A program made the position numbers and the translations under genes. Positions 8,751 to 17,244 of a DNA stretch of 64,000 bases are shown piece after piece. The first letter of the stretch is position 1; each line of letters opens with the position of its first letter. This stretch comes from JANNSX01 sp041397825. GTDB taxonomy: Bacteria > Pseudomonadota > Alphaproteobacteria > Rhizobiales > Hyphomicrobiaceae. The notes under the pieces are model-generated. The model saw nothing but the letters and a program-made list of their open reading frames with translations. It had not been told where the DNA came from and did no database searches. Location of the stretch: assembly GCA_041397825.1 (NCBI GenBank), contig JAWKVX010000004.1, positions 620,001 through 684,000 on the forward strand. The letters run 5' to 3'.

Positions 8751-9853
8751 GAGTGGCTCGAGGGAAAAAGCGTGACATTGTCGGGATGGACGGCAATGGC
8801 AATCGTCGCGTCCGTCTTCGGCAGCCCATGGCGGGCGTTGGCGGTGCTCAGCGGCAAATCGACGAGGAACGGTGCACCGCCGGCGAGCTCGATCCTCAAC
8901 CGCGCATTCGAACCGTGAAACAATACCTCCCGAACATTGCCACTCAGCACGCTCATGCCTGCGGGCGCCTCGGACGGCGAGCTGATCAGAATGGCCTTCT
9001 CCGGCCGAATTCCGGCCAGTAGCTTCTGGCCGACATTCGCCGTGCGGCCCTGCGGTCGCGCTCTAAAGCTCACGCCGTCGCGGGTCAGATCGACCAAACC
9101 GCCATTCTCGGCACCAACCGTAACCTCGAGCAGATTCGAAGTGCCGATGAAATTCGCAATGTAGGGTGAGGCCGGCCGCTCATAGATGTCGTCCGGCGTG
9201 CCGATCTGGGCGATGCGACCGCCTTCCATGACCACAACACGATCCGACATCACCAGCGCCTCAGTCTGATTGTGCGTCACCAGAACGAAGGTGAGACCGA
9301 GCCGCTCGTGGAGATGCTTGAGCTCGACCTGCATCTGCTCTCGGAGATTGGCATCGAGTGCCGACAGGGGTTCGTCGAGCAGGAGCACCTTGGGCTTGCG
9401 GGCAATCGCCCGTGCCAATGCCACACGCTGGCGCTGGCCGCCGGACAGCTGGTGCGGCTTACGATCGATCACATTGCCGAGCTCGACCTGCTGCAACGTC
9501 GAGCGAACGATCTTGTCGATTTCGTCCTTCGGCAGCTTCATGCGCTCGAGGCCATAGGCGACGTTGCGTCCGACCGTCATGTGCGGGAAGAGCGCGTAGT
9601 CCTGGAACACCATGTTGACCTGTCGCTGATAGGGCGGCAGGTGGGTGACGTCCTCTCCGGCCAGCCGGATGGTGCCGCTGGTCGGCAGGTCGAAACCTCC
9701 GATCATTCTGAGCGTCGTCGTCTTGCCGCAACCCGAAGGCCCCAGCAACGTGACGAACTCCCCCTCCTCGATGGCGAGATTGACATCGTTGACGGCAAGC
9801 ACGCCGCCTGGAAATGACTTGGTAACGTGGTCGAGCTCAACGATGTGCGGCAT
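8747..9853 (-). CDS. ABC transporter ATP-binding protein, spermidine/putrescine type (PotA-like)
   Basis: 368 residues from the ATG at 9853; the open frame extends further upstream but that part is not PotA-like. Motifs in order: Walker A GPSGCGKTT (about residue 36), signature LSGGQRQRVALARA, Walker B VLLLDEPLSALD, switch His in LVTHNQ. The last 120 residues form a TOBE-type regulatory domain, normal for the MalK/PotA branch. It energises the two permeases encoded just downstream and is separated from the binding-protein gene by a 71-bp gap that holds a strong stem-loop. Confidence 0.93.
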   Translation of the reverse strand: MPHIVELDHVTKSFPGGVLAVNDVNLAIEEGEFVTLLGPSGCGKTTTLRMIGGFDLPTSGTIRLAGEDVTHLPPYQRQVNMVFQDYALFPHMTVGRNVAYGLERMKLPKDEIDKIVRSTLQQVELGNVIDRKPHQLSGGQRQRVALARAIARKPKVLLLDEPLSALDANLREQMQVELKHLHERLGLTFVLVTHNQTEALVMSDRVVVMEGGRIAQIGTPDDIYERPASPYIANFIGTSNLLEVTVGAENGGLVDLTRDGVSFRARPQGRTANVGQKLLAGIRPEKAILISSPSEAPAGMSVLSGNVREVLFHGSNARLRIELAGGAPFLVDLPLSTANARHGLPKTDATIAIAVHPDNVTLFPSSHS

Positions 9854-9887
9854 CAGAGTTCCGGAGGCATGAGGGCGCGAACGAGTG

Positions 9888-9915
9888 TCGACGGGGTCCA
9901 CGCGGACCCCGTCGA
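9888..9915 (-). promoter_or_regulatory. Intercistronic stem-loop after binding-protein gene
   Basis: TCGACGGGGTCC (9888-9899) pairs perfectly with GGACCCCGTCGA (9904-9915) around the loop ACGC: 12 bp with no mismatch. It lies just past the stop of the PotD-like gene and before the PotA-like gene. No T-run follows, so it is more likely a 3' mRNA-stabilising or partial-termination element, letting the binding protein be made in excess, than a full terminator. Confidence 0.6.
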
Positions 9916-9924
9916 TGGTCTTTG

Positions 9925-10977
9925 CTAGTTCGCCGATTTCACGGCGTTCCACGTGTTCGTGTACTGCTCGAGGCGGGCACCGAGGTTCTCCCACAGCAGC
10001 AGGCTGTCGAGATAACCCAAATCATCCTGATGCAGCGCCTTGTACTGCTCAGGCGTCATGCACTTCTCGGCCGCCGCCTGGTTGGCCGTCGAATAGCCGG
10101 TGACGGCTGAGACACCGCACTGGCCGGCCTCGGAGGTCGCCATGTTGAGGAACTTGTAGGCACAATCCGAATTCGGTGTTCCCTTGACGATCATCCAGGA
10201 ATCCATCCAGCCCTCGGCATTCTCCTTCGGAATGAACTCGACGACTTCGATGCCCTTCTCCTTGATCTGCGCCGACTGGTAGCCGGCCCAGGTGTTGGAT
10301 ATCCAGACCTCGCCGGCCGCGTAGAGATCGACGAGCTCTCCGGCCGTCGCCCAGTACTTGCGGACGAGCGGCTTCTGCTCGATCAGCTTCTTCTTGGCGG
10401 CCTCCAGCTGCTCATCGGTCAGATGGTAGATGTCGTTGTTGCCCTCGAGGCGGGCGGCGACGTAGAGGGCGCTCTTGTCATCCCAGAGCGAGACGCGGCC
10501 CTTGAGCTCCGGATTCCAGAGATCGGCGATCGAGGTCGGTGGCGTCGGGAACTTGTCCTTTCGATACATGAAGGCGATCGCGCCCCAGACGAAGGGCATG
10601 CCGTAGACCTGGCCATCGTGGTTGATGCCCTCGGCCTTGCGGAACTTCTCATAGATGCCATCCCAGCCGGCGATTTTCGAAGGATCGAGAGACTCGACGA
10701 AACCAGCCTCGATCATCGACTTGGTCGTATCGATCGAAGGCGAGATGAGATCATAGACGCCGCCGCCGGCCGCGAGCTTCGGCGCGAACTCGTCATTCGA
10801 GCCGACATAGGTCGCGGTCACCTTGCACCCAGTGTCGGCGGTGAACTTGTCGATGACGCTGGCGTCGGCGTAACCCTCCCAGGTCAGCAGGTTGAGCTGA
10901 CCATCGGCCAGTGCAGGCCCCGCCCAGCAAATTGTGAGCGCCGCTGTCGCGGTCAGTGCAAACCGTCTGAAGTGCAT
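9925..10977 (-). CDS. ABC transporter substrate-binding protein, spermidine/putrescine type (PotD-like)
   Basis: 350 residues from the ATG at 10977, preceded by GGGAGGAAGGAC. The signal peptide ends near residue 24 (PALA-DG), so it is periplasmic. The mature protein opens NLLTWEGYAD, typical of PotD/PotF proteins, and has the family segments FVWGAIAFMYRKD and WISNTWAGY. Two cysteines in the mature chain (TGCK and NSDC) plus a third near the C-terminus (EKCM) could form a disulfide. It is the first transporter gene after the two glutamine-synthetase-like genes, suggesting that a polyamine-like or other cationic amine is imported and then glutamylated. The substrate is not determined. Confidence 0.92.
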   Translation of the reverse strand: MHFRRFALTATAALTICWAGPALADGQLNLLTWEGYADASVIDKFTADTGCKVTATYVGSNDEFAPKLAAGGGVYDLISPSIDTTKSMIEAGFVESLDPSKIAGWDGIYEKFRKAEGINHDGQVYGMPFVWGAIAFMYRKDKFPTPPTSIADLWNPELKGRVSLWDDKSALYVAARLEGNNDIYHLTDEQLEAAKKKLIEQKPLVRKYWATAGELVDLYAAGEVWISNTWAGYQSAQIKEKGIEVVEFIPKENAEGWMDSWMIVKGTPNSDCAYKFLNMATSEAGQCGVSAVTGYSTANQAAAEKCMTPEQYKALHQDDLGYLDSLLLWENLGARLEQYTNTWNAVKSAN

Positions 10978-11074
10978 GTCCTTCCTCCCTGTTTCGGCCG
11001 GCCTAGCCACCGACTCGATTGTCAAAACCACTGTCCGGTCCGGAGCGCCCGAACGAAACCGATATCTTATATGC

Positions 11075-12571
11075 TCACGGCAGGCAGTCGAGATAGGTTT
11101 TCACATCCCAGTCCGAAGCCTGCCATATGAAGCGATCCCACTCGTCCCGCTTGTACCAATCGTAAACCTCGTGCATGCGGCCCGGCATCGAGGAAAGCAC
11201 GACAGGATCGGCCTTGAGCGCCTCGAGGCTGTCGAACAGCGTCATCGGGATGCGCCGGACGTCCTCGCCCGCCCGCATCACCTCGACGAGATTGCGCTCC
11301 TCTGGCTCACCCGGATCGATGTGGCGCTTCAGACCGTCGTCCATCGCGGCAAGCAGCGCCGACATCATGAGATAGGGATTAACCATCGAATCCGGCGGCC
11401 TGTACTCGAAGCGGTCGGGGCTCGAGACGCGAACCGCGCAGGAGCGGTTCTGCAGGCCCCAATTGATGGCGAGCGGCGCCCAAAGGCCCGTGTCGTTGAG
11501 GCGGCGATAGGAATTGACCGTCGAGCAGGCGATGGCATTCATGCCGGACAGGTGCTCGAGAATGCCGCCGAGTGCATATCGGCCCGTCTCCGACGGCTTC
11601 CAGGCCTCCCGCTCGTCGCGGAGCTCGTTGCGGCCGCCCTTGGTGTGTTGGAAGACCTCCTCCATGCCCGGCAGTGGCTCGCCGACCAGAGGAACCACCT
11701 CTGCGGTTCCGCCCGACCAGAGCGACAGGTTGTGGTGACAGCCGTTGGCGGAGGTCCCCATATAGGGTTTCGTCATGAAACAGGCGATGAGGTTGTTCTC
11801 GCGCGCCACCTGCGAGCATATCTGGCGATAGGTCGTCAGCCGGTCGGCCGTCTTCACAGCATCGTCGAACATGAAGTTGAGCTCGACCTGTCCCGGCGCG
11901 TCCTCGTGATCGCCCTGGACGATATCGAGCCCCATGGCGATCGCATACTCGTAGACTTTTAGCCAGACATGCGAAAGCTGCTCGAATTGATCGATGTGGT
12001 AGGCGTAGGGCTTCGTCGTACCATCATAGGGCGCGTTCGGGTCGCCCGTATTCTTGAGCCACAGCATCTCCGGCTCGCAACCGATCCGCATATGCAGGCC
12101 ATGATGGGCGCCGCGGAACGTCGCGTCGTTGCGTTTCAGCGCGCCGCGACAATCGACGTCGAAATAGGCGCCTCCCTGCTCAGGGTCCTCCTCCATGTAG
12201 AAGAGTGTGCAGAAAACCCGCGCCATCCGCTTGTTCCAGGGGAGCTGGCAGAAGGTTTCGGGATCGGGCAGCGCGATCACCTCGTGTGCGTTGGCCGGAA
12301 AACCGATGAGACGACCGTGACGATCGGGAAAGACGTTGGTGACGCCGCCCATGAACGTCTGAACGCCCTTGCGCGCCAGGCTTTCCCAATGCCGTGCGGG
12401 CGAGGCCTTGCCCATGATGCGCCCGGTGATCGAGACATATTGGAGATAGATGTAGTCGATACCCAACGCGTCGATCTTCTGGCGGACTCGCTTGACCGCC
12501 TCGGCCCGACCCCCGTCGGCAATCTCCCGCTGAAGATCAGTCTCGCCTGTCCGTTTCACTGTGTCCTGCAT
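11075..12571 (-). CDS. Glutamine synthetase-family ligase (gamma-glutamyl-amine synthetase candidate) 1
   Basis: 498 residues from the ATG at 12571; an in-frame TTG at 12613 overlapping the upstream stop is the alternative. GS motifs: CEPEMLW (metal-binding Glu), HEDAPGQVELNF (Glu pair), the ATP/His region ANGCHHNLSLW, NRSCAVRV and EYRPPDSMVNPYL. The usual GxxHxHxSLW is altered to ANGCHHNLSLW, and there is no Tyr adenylylation site typical of GlnA, so it is probably not ammonia-assimilating. Relatives ligate glutamate to amines (PuuA for putrescine, GMAS for methylamine, IpuC for isopropylamine). The neighbouring importer makes an amine substrate likely. Confidence 0.85.
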   Translation of the reverse strand: MQDTVKRTGETDLQREIADGGRAEAVKRVRQKIDALGIDYIYLQYVSITGRIMGKASPARHWESLARKGVQTFMGGVTNVFPDRHGRLIGFPANAHEVIALPDPETFCQLPWNKRMARVFCTLFYMEEDPEQGGAYFDVDCRGALKRNDATFRGAHHGLHMRIGCEPEMLWLKNTGDPNAPYDGTTKPYAYHIDQFEQLSHVWLKVYEYAIAMGLDIVQGDHEDAPGQVELNFMFDDAVKTADRLTTYRQICSQVARENNLIACFMTKPYMGTSANGCHHNLSLWSGGTAEVVPLVGEPLPGMEEVFQHTKGGRNELRDEREAWKPSETGRYALGGILEHLSGMNAIACSTVNSYRRLNDTGLWAPLAINWGLQNRSCAVRVSSPDRFEYRPPDSMVNPYLMMSALLAAMDDGLKRHIDPGEPEERNLVEVMRAGEDVRRIPMTLFDSLEALKADPVVLSSMPGRMHEVYDWYKRDEWDRFIWQASDWDVKTYLDCLP

Positions 12572-12609
12572 CCCGTCCTCGTCACCTCGCCGGAGCCTCT
12601 GCGAGTCTC

Positions 12610-13944
12610 TCAACCGCCTTCCAGATACCGGCGGACCTCGTCCGGGCTGACGGCCCGGCGCAACGCGGCATCCTCGGCCTCACAGACCATCGTGAAATGA
12701 TCGACGAAGGCATCTCCGAACCACCTGCGCGCGAATTTACTGGCTCGCATCTTCCGAGTCGCCTCGAGAAGATCGAGCGGCAGCCGCGGCACGCCCTCCG
12801 GAATCTCGTCCGGTCCGCCCTTGGCGATCGGAGCCTGCTGCAAGGCGAGCTTGCGCTCCAGCCCGTCGAGGCCCGTCGCCAGGACGAGCGCAAGACTCAG
12901 GTGCGGATTGCAGTCTGCGCCGGGCAGGCGGAACTCCAGGCGGGTCATCTCGGGCGCCTCGGCCGCCGTTCGGACGGCCGCCGCATAGTTGTAGGGCGCC
13001 CACCCCATGGTCTTCGGCGCCCAGCTGCCGGGGCCGAGCCGGCGATAGTCGTTGACGGTATGATTGCAGAGCGGAAACGCCTCCGGTACGCCCTCGATCA
13101 TGCCGGCCAGGAACGACTTGGCGGTCGCCGAAAGCCCATACTCGTCCTTCGGATCGGCAAAGAGGTTCTTGCCCTTGCTGTCCTTGAGCGAGACGACAAC
13201 GTGACCGCCGATGGCCGGGAAACCCTGGCCGAGGGATGCCATGAAGGAGGCCGTCAGGTCTCGCTGACGGCAGAAGGACCTTGTGAACATGCGGAAGAAG
13301 GCCGCGTCATCGGCAGCGCGCATCGCCGGCCGGTGGCGAAGCGTCGCCTCGAAACAGCCGGGCCCGAGCTCCACGGAGAGCGAGTAGGGATCGATATCGG
13401 CCTTGGCGAGCAGAGCCTCGAGATCGGCGACGAAGGGGGCGAACGTCGCCGCCGTCTGGCCCGACCAACACCGATTGTCGGCGGCGAACAGCGCCGGCCC
13501 GGAGAAACCCTTGGACCGCAGCGTATCGGCCGTCTCGTTCAAGACAATGAACTCGAACTCGAAGGCGGCCTCCACCACGTAGCCGGCCGCCGCGGCCCTC
13601 TCGACCTGCCGGCGCAGGACCGTTCGCGGCAACAGCTCGGCCTGCGGACCCGTGTACTCGCCGACGATGGCCACCGCCTGGGGCTCGAACGGATGTGGCC
13701 GGACAGAGTCGGGATCGAGAGCGATCGTCTCGCTCCGGTAGGGACCCGGTGCCAGGATGTTCTCTGCCGAATCCCATTTGAGCGGCACGTTGGCGAAGAC
13801 CGCCGTCTCGGCTGTCGCCAATAGCTCGGCGCGGCGCAGCCTGCGCTCGCGGAAACTCGATGCGTAATCGAACAGGCCGACATGCGCGACCTCAGCGCCC
13901 ATATCGTCGAGAGCGCGGGCGATCCGCGCCTTTGTGTCTGCCAA
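12610..13944 (-). CDS. Glutamine synthetase-family ligase 2
   Basis: 444 residues from a TTG at 13944, chosen because GGGAGGAACGAA lies directly upstream; an ATG at 14016 is the longer alternative. GS motifs are present but diverged: FEFEFIVLN, VELGPGCFEA, GGHVVVSLKD (where GlnA has HxHxS), and RLEFRLPGADCNPHLSLAL. It is distinct from the next gene (11075-12571), so the operon carries two different ligases; they may act on two substrates, in sequence, or as hetero-oligomer subunits. It heads the operon; its promoter should lie in the 237-bp gap to the divergent monooxygenase gene. Confidence 0.82.
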   Translation of the reverse strand: MADTKARIARALDDMGAEVAHVGLFDYASSFRERRLRRAELLATAETAVFANVPLKWDSAENILAPGPYRSETIALDPDSVRPHPFEPQAVAIVGEYTGPQAELLPRTVLRRQVERAAAAGYVVEAAFEFEFIVLNETADTLRSKGFSGPALFAADNRCWSGQTAATFAPFVADLEALLAKADIDPYSLSVELGPGCFEATLRHRPAMRAADDAAFFRMFTRSFCRQRDLTASFMASLGQGFPAIGGHVVVSLKDSKGKNLFADPKDEYGLSATAKSFLAGMIEGVPEAFPLCNHTVNDYRRLGPGSWAPKTMGWAPYNYAAAVRTAAEAPEMTRLEFRLPGADCNPHLSLALVLATGLDGLERKLALQQAPIAKGGPDEIPEGVPRLPLDLLEATRKMRASKFARRWFGDAFVDHFTMVCEAEDAALRRAVSPDEVRRYLEGG

Positions 13945-14045
13945 TTCGTTCCTCCCTTGGCCCGTACGCAGTGCAGTTTTTTGTAGGTTTCGAGCCCAAG
14001 CGTACTGCTGGATCATCCATGGCGTGCAGGGTCCCGATTGTCAAT

Positions 14046-14063
14046 CGATTGGTCAAAATACTG
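14046..14063. promoter_or_regulatory. Possible shared upstream motif (TTTTGACC / GGTCAAAA)
   Basis: CGATTGGTCAAAATACTG lies in the divergent gap. A near copy, CGATTGTCAAAACCACTG, lies at 11016-11033 upstream of the PotD-like gene, and the core GGTCAAAATA recurs at 17163-17172 upstream of the betaine-type binding protein. On the minus strand the core reads TTTTGACC, like a -35 element, but no convincing -10 follows at the right spacing. Confidence 0.25.
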
Positions 14064-14181
14064 AGCAGGCTGGGACGATGGCTAGGCTCGCCAGTGTGAT
14101 CCCGGTGCGCGACAGGCGGGAGAATTGCGCCCAGGTTGCCGGCCATGGCAAGCTCGGCCGAGCATTTGGAGCTCCTGACCC

Positions 14182-15672
14182 ATGATCCCCAAACCCGTAC
14201 GCACACCCGCACCGGTCGAGCATTTCGATGTTGTCTTCGTTGGTGCCGGCGTGTCGGGGATCGGCAGCGCCTGTCATCTTCAGGACCAGTGTCCCGACAG
14301 GACCTTCGTCCTTCTTGAGAGCGAGGCAGGTCATGGCGGCACCTGGCGCACGCATCGCTATCCAGGCATCCGGTCCGATAGCGCGACCTTCACCTACTCC
14401 TTTCGCTTCAAGCACTGGTCGGGGCCGACCTATGCCTCCGCCGGCGATATCCAGGACTATCTGGGCGAGATCATCGCCGAGCGGGGGCTCGCCCCCCACA
14501 TCCGATACCGCAGCCGGGTGACCAAGGCCTCCTGGTCGAGCGCCGACAACCTGTGGACGCTAACGGTCGAAGGCCCCGATGACGCGATCCGCCAAATCAC
14601 CGCGAGCTTCCTGTGGATGTGCCCGGGCTACTACCGGCACGATCAGGGCTTCACGCCCCAATGGCCGGGTATGTCGCGGTACCGGGGGCCGATCGTGCAC
14701 CCTCAGAATTGGCCGGAAGCCCTCGACACCACCGGCAAGCACGTCCTCGTCATTGGTTCCGGCGCGACGGCCGCGACGATGGTGCCCGCACTGGCGCCGA
14801 AATGCGGACACGTCACGGTGCTGCAGCGCTCGCCGAGCTACTACTTTTCCGGTACGACCAATCCCCCACTCGCGGCCGAGCTTCGAAGCCTCGGCGTCGA
14901 CGAGAGCTGGGTGCTGGAGATCATGCGGCGCCGCTACCTTCTCGACGAGGAGATCTATCTGAAGCGCGCGGCCGAGGAGCCCGAGGCCGTGGCCGCCGAA
15001 CTGATCGCCGATGCCCGCAAGCAGCTCGGACCCGATATCGACGTCGAGACGCACTTCATGCCGCGCTATCTGCCATGGCGGCAGCGCCTCTGTCTCATTC
15101 CGGACGGCGACTTCTATGCTGCGATCCGCTCCGGCCAGGCGAGCATGGTGACCGACGAGATCGAAACCTTCACCGAGAGCGGCGTCCTCCTGAAATCCGG
15201 AAAAGAGATCGCAGCGGATATCGTCGTCACGGCGACCGGCCTCGAGCTGCTCGCCTTCGGCGGCATCTCCCTCGAGGTCGATGGCAAGCCGGTCGAGGCC
15301 TCCGACACGGTGACCTTCCACGGTCTGATGTTCACCGGCCTGCCGAACCTCGCCTGGGTCTTCGGCTACATCCGCGCCACCTGGACCATGCGCGTCGATC
15401 TCGTTGCCGATGTCGTCTGCAAGATACTGAACTACATGGACGCGCATCACCTAAAACGGGTCGAGCCCGTGATCCAGGCCGGCGACCGGGAGATGGCGCT
15501 CCATCCATGGCTCAAGCCTGAGACCTTCAATCCAGGATATGTCACCCGCGGGCAGCATGTGCTCCCGAAATGCGGCGACAAGCCGAAGTGGGAGCACAGC
15601 CACGACTACTACATCGACCGGGACCGGCTGCCGGCCATCCCCGTCGATGACGAGGCACTCGTGTATGGGTGA
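14182..15672 (+). CDS. Flavin-containing (Baeyer-Villiger-type) monooxygenase
   Basis: 496 residues. FAD site GAGVSG at residues 21-26; the NADPH Rossmann motif GSGATAATM lies near 193. The Baeyer-Villiger signatures are visible: GGTWRTHRYPGIRSD (the GGxW...YPG...D motif) and YRGPIVHPQNWPE, which fits FxGxxxHxxxWP with Tyr for the first Phe. These enzymes use NADPH and O2 to insert oxygen next to a carbonyl or to oxygenate N or S. It is followed at 21 bp by the HisD-family gene and then the betaine-type transporter, so a role in oxidising the imported compound is plausible. Substrate unknown. Confidence 0.9.
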   Translation: MIPKPVRTPAPVEHFDVVFVGAGVSGIGSACHLQDQCPDRTFVLLESEAGHGGTWRTHRYPGIRSDSATFTYSFRFKHWSGPTYASAGDIQDYLGEIIAERGLAPHIRYRSRVTKASWSSADNLWTLTVEGPDDAIRQITASFLWMCPGYYRHDQGFTPQWPGMSRYRGPIVHPQNWPEALDTTGKHVLVIGSGATAATMVPALAPKCGHVTVLQRSPSYYFSGTTNPPLAAELRSLGVDESWVLEIMRRRYLLDEEIYLKRAAEEPEAVAAELIADARKQLGPDIDVETHFMPRYLPWRQRLCLIPDGDFYAAIRSGQASMVTDEIETFTESGVLLKSGKEIAADIVVTATGLELLAFGGISLEVDGKPVEASDTVTFHGLMFTGLPNLAWVFGYIRATWTMRVDLVADVVCKILNYMDAHHLKRVEPVIQAGDREMALHPWLKPETFNPGYVTRGQHVLPKCGDKPKWEHSHDYYIDRDRLPAIPVDDEALVYG

Positions 15673-15693
15673 CGATCAGCAGAAGATGTGCGG

Positions 15694-17019
15694 ATGACAA
15701 GGGCCATCAATTTCATCGAGCTTGCAAAACTCTCAGCCGAGGCTCGGCAGCGGCTGCTCACGCGCAGTGAGGCCGATCTGACCGAGCACGAGACCAAAGT
15801 CCGGCCGATCATCGAGGCGGTGCGCACGGAGGGCGACGCGGCGATCGCCCGCTTTGCGCGCCGGTTCGACCGGGCGCCGGTCGAGGCAACGGAGCTGGCG
15901 GCAACTGCGGCGGACTTCGAGAAGGCAGAGAAGGAGCTCGAGCCCGAGGTCTATGCCGCCATGGCGTTCGCGGCACAATCGATCCGCCGCTTCCATTCCG
16001 ACCAGATGCCGGAGGAGATGTGGCTCAACGAGGTCCGGCCGGGCGTCTTCGCAGGTGACCGCACCACGCCGATCCCTTCGGTCGCCTGCTACGTGCCGCG
16101 CGGCAAGGGCGCTTTCCCGAGCGCCGCCCTGATGACGACCATCCCGGCTCAAGTGGCCGGCGTACCCGAGATCTGCATCCTGACGCCGCCGGGTCCCGAC
16201 GGCCGGATTGATGCAGCGACGCTGGTCGCAGCCCGCATGGCCGGCGTCGAAAAAGTCTTCAAGGCCGGTGGGGCCTTGGCCGTCGCGGCGGTTGCATTCG
16301 GCACGAAGACGATACCGAAATGCAGCAAGATCGTAGGCCCCGGCAGCCTATGGCTGGCCGCCGCCAAGAACGTCCTCGCGCATGTCCTCGACACCGGCAC
16401 CCCCGCGGGCCCAAGCGAGTCGATCGTGCTCGTCGACGAGACCTCCGACGGGCGCCTTGCCGCGCTCGATCTGCTGATCGAGGCCGAGCATGGTCCCGAC
16501 AGCTCGGCCTTCCTCGTCACCTGGAGCCGGGCGGTGGCCCAGGCGGCGCTCGCTGCCATCCCGACTTACTGGAAGGGCATGAGCCAGGAGCGGATCGACT
16601 ACGCGTCTGCCGTTCTCTCGGGTCCGATCGGTGGTGTCGTCCTCGCCCCCGACGAGGCCTCCGCGATCGCGTTCGTCAACGATTTCGCCCCCGAGCACCT
16701 GCAGGTGCTCTCGAAGGAGCCGCTGCGCTATCTCGGTCGCCTGAAGCATGCCGGCGAGATCCTGCTCGGCGAGCATACGCCGTCGACGCTCGGCAATTTC
16801 GTCATCGGCCCGAACCACGTTCTGCCGACCAGCGGCTGGGCCAGAACGGCCTCCGCGCTCTCGGTGTTCGACTTCCTGAAGCGCACGTCGATTGCCCATG
16901 TGACAAGCGCGGGCTACCCGGAGCTGGCCCGGCATGCGCGCCGCATCGCTACCTATGAGGGCTTCGATGCGCACGCGAACGCCGTCTCGGAGGCGCGCGA
17001 TCGCCTACTGAAGACCTGA
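15694..17019 (+). CDS. Histidinol dehydrogenase-family protein, HpsN-like rather than biosynthetic HisD
   Basis: 441 residues from the ATG at 15694 (an in-frame GTG two codons earlier is possible). The fold is clear: NAD region SKIVGPGSLWLAAAK, AGPSESIV, EAEHGPDSS, catalytic FAPEHL, GPNHVLPTSGWART, AHANAV. Compared with E. coli HisD, two of four zinc ligands appear changed: the Gln of QAEHG is Glu, and the Asp of LGDY is Asn (LGNF). No other his genes are nearby. The LGEHTP...GNF...GPN pattern is shared with sulfopropanediol dehydrogenase-type (HpsN) relatives. It likely oxidises a primary alcohol to a carboxylate with NAD in a catabolic route with the adjacent monooxygenase and transporter (inference). 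Confidence 0.85.
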   Translation: MTRAINFIELAKLSAEARQRLLTRSEADLTEHETKVRPIIEAVRTEGDAAIARFARRFDRAPVEATELAATAADFEKAEKELEPEVYAAMAFAAQSIRRFHSDQMPEEMWLNEVRPGVFAGDRTTPIPSVACYVPRGKGAFPSAALMTTIPAQVAGVPEICILTPPGPDGRIDAATLVAARMAGVEKVFKAGGALAVAAVAFGTKTIPKCSKIVGPGSLWLAAAKNVLAHVLDTGTPAGPSESIVLVDETSDGRLAALDLLIEAEHGPDSSAFLVTWSRAVAQAALAAIPTYWKGMSQERIDYASAVLSGPIGGVVLAPDEASAIAFVNDFAPEHLQVLSKEPLRYLGRLKHAGEILLGEHTPSTLGNFVIGPNHVLPTSGWARTASALSVFDFLKRTSIAHVTSAGYPELARHARRIATYEGFDAHANAVSEARDRLLKT

Positions 17020-17244
17020 CGACCCGGCATGGCCGCGGACCAATCCCCTTCCATGTCCTAGGCCAAGGGGCAGTTGCGGTCAGACCGATCTCCTGACGGC
17101 CTCAAAGCCCGCCTTTGGTCGAGACCTCATGATCGAGAGGCATTGGCAGCGCGCGTCATTTGGGTCAAAATATCGCAGTGTCGTCCCCTTGGTGGCCACC
17201 AGGCGGTCCGGAGGGCGATCGAGAACAGGGAGGACCTAAGACGT

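Noticed and set aside
11075..12613. TTG at 12613 as the start of GS-like ligase 1
   Set aside because: It overlaps the upstream stop but has no good ribosome site; the ATG at 12571 gives a normal family N-terminus. Kept only as an alternative.
15694..17019. Calling this gene hisD
   Set aside because: Altered zinc-ligand positions, no his neighbours and catabolic context argue against the biosynthetic enzyme, so no symbol was given.
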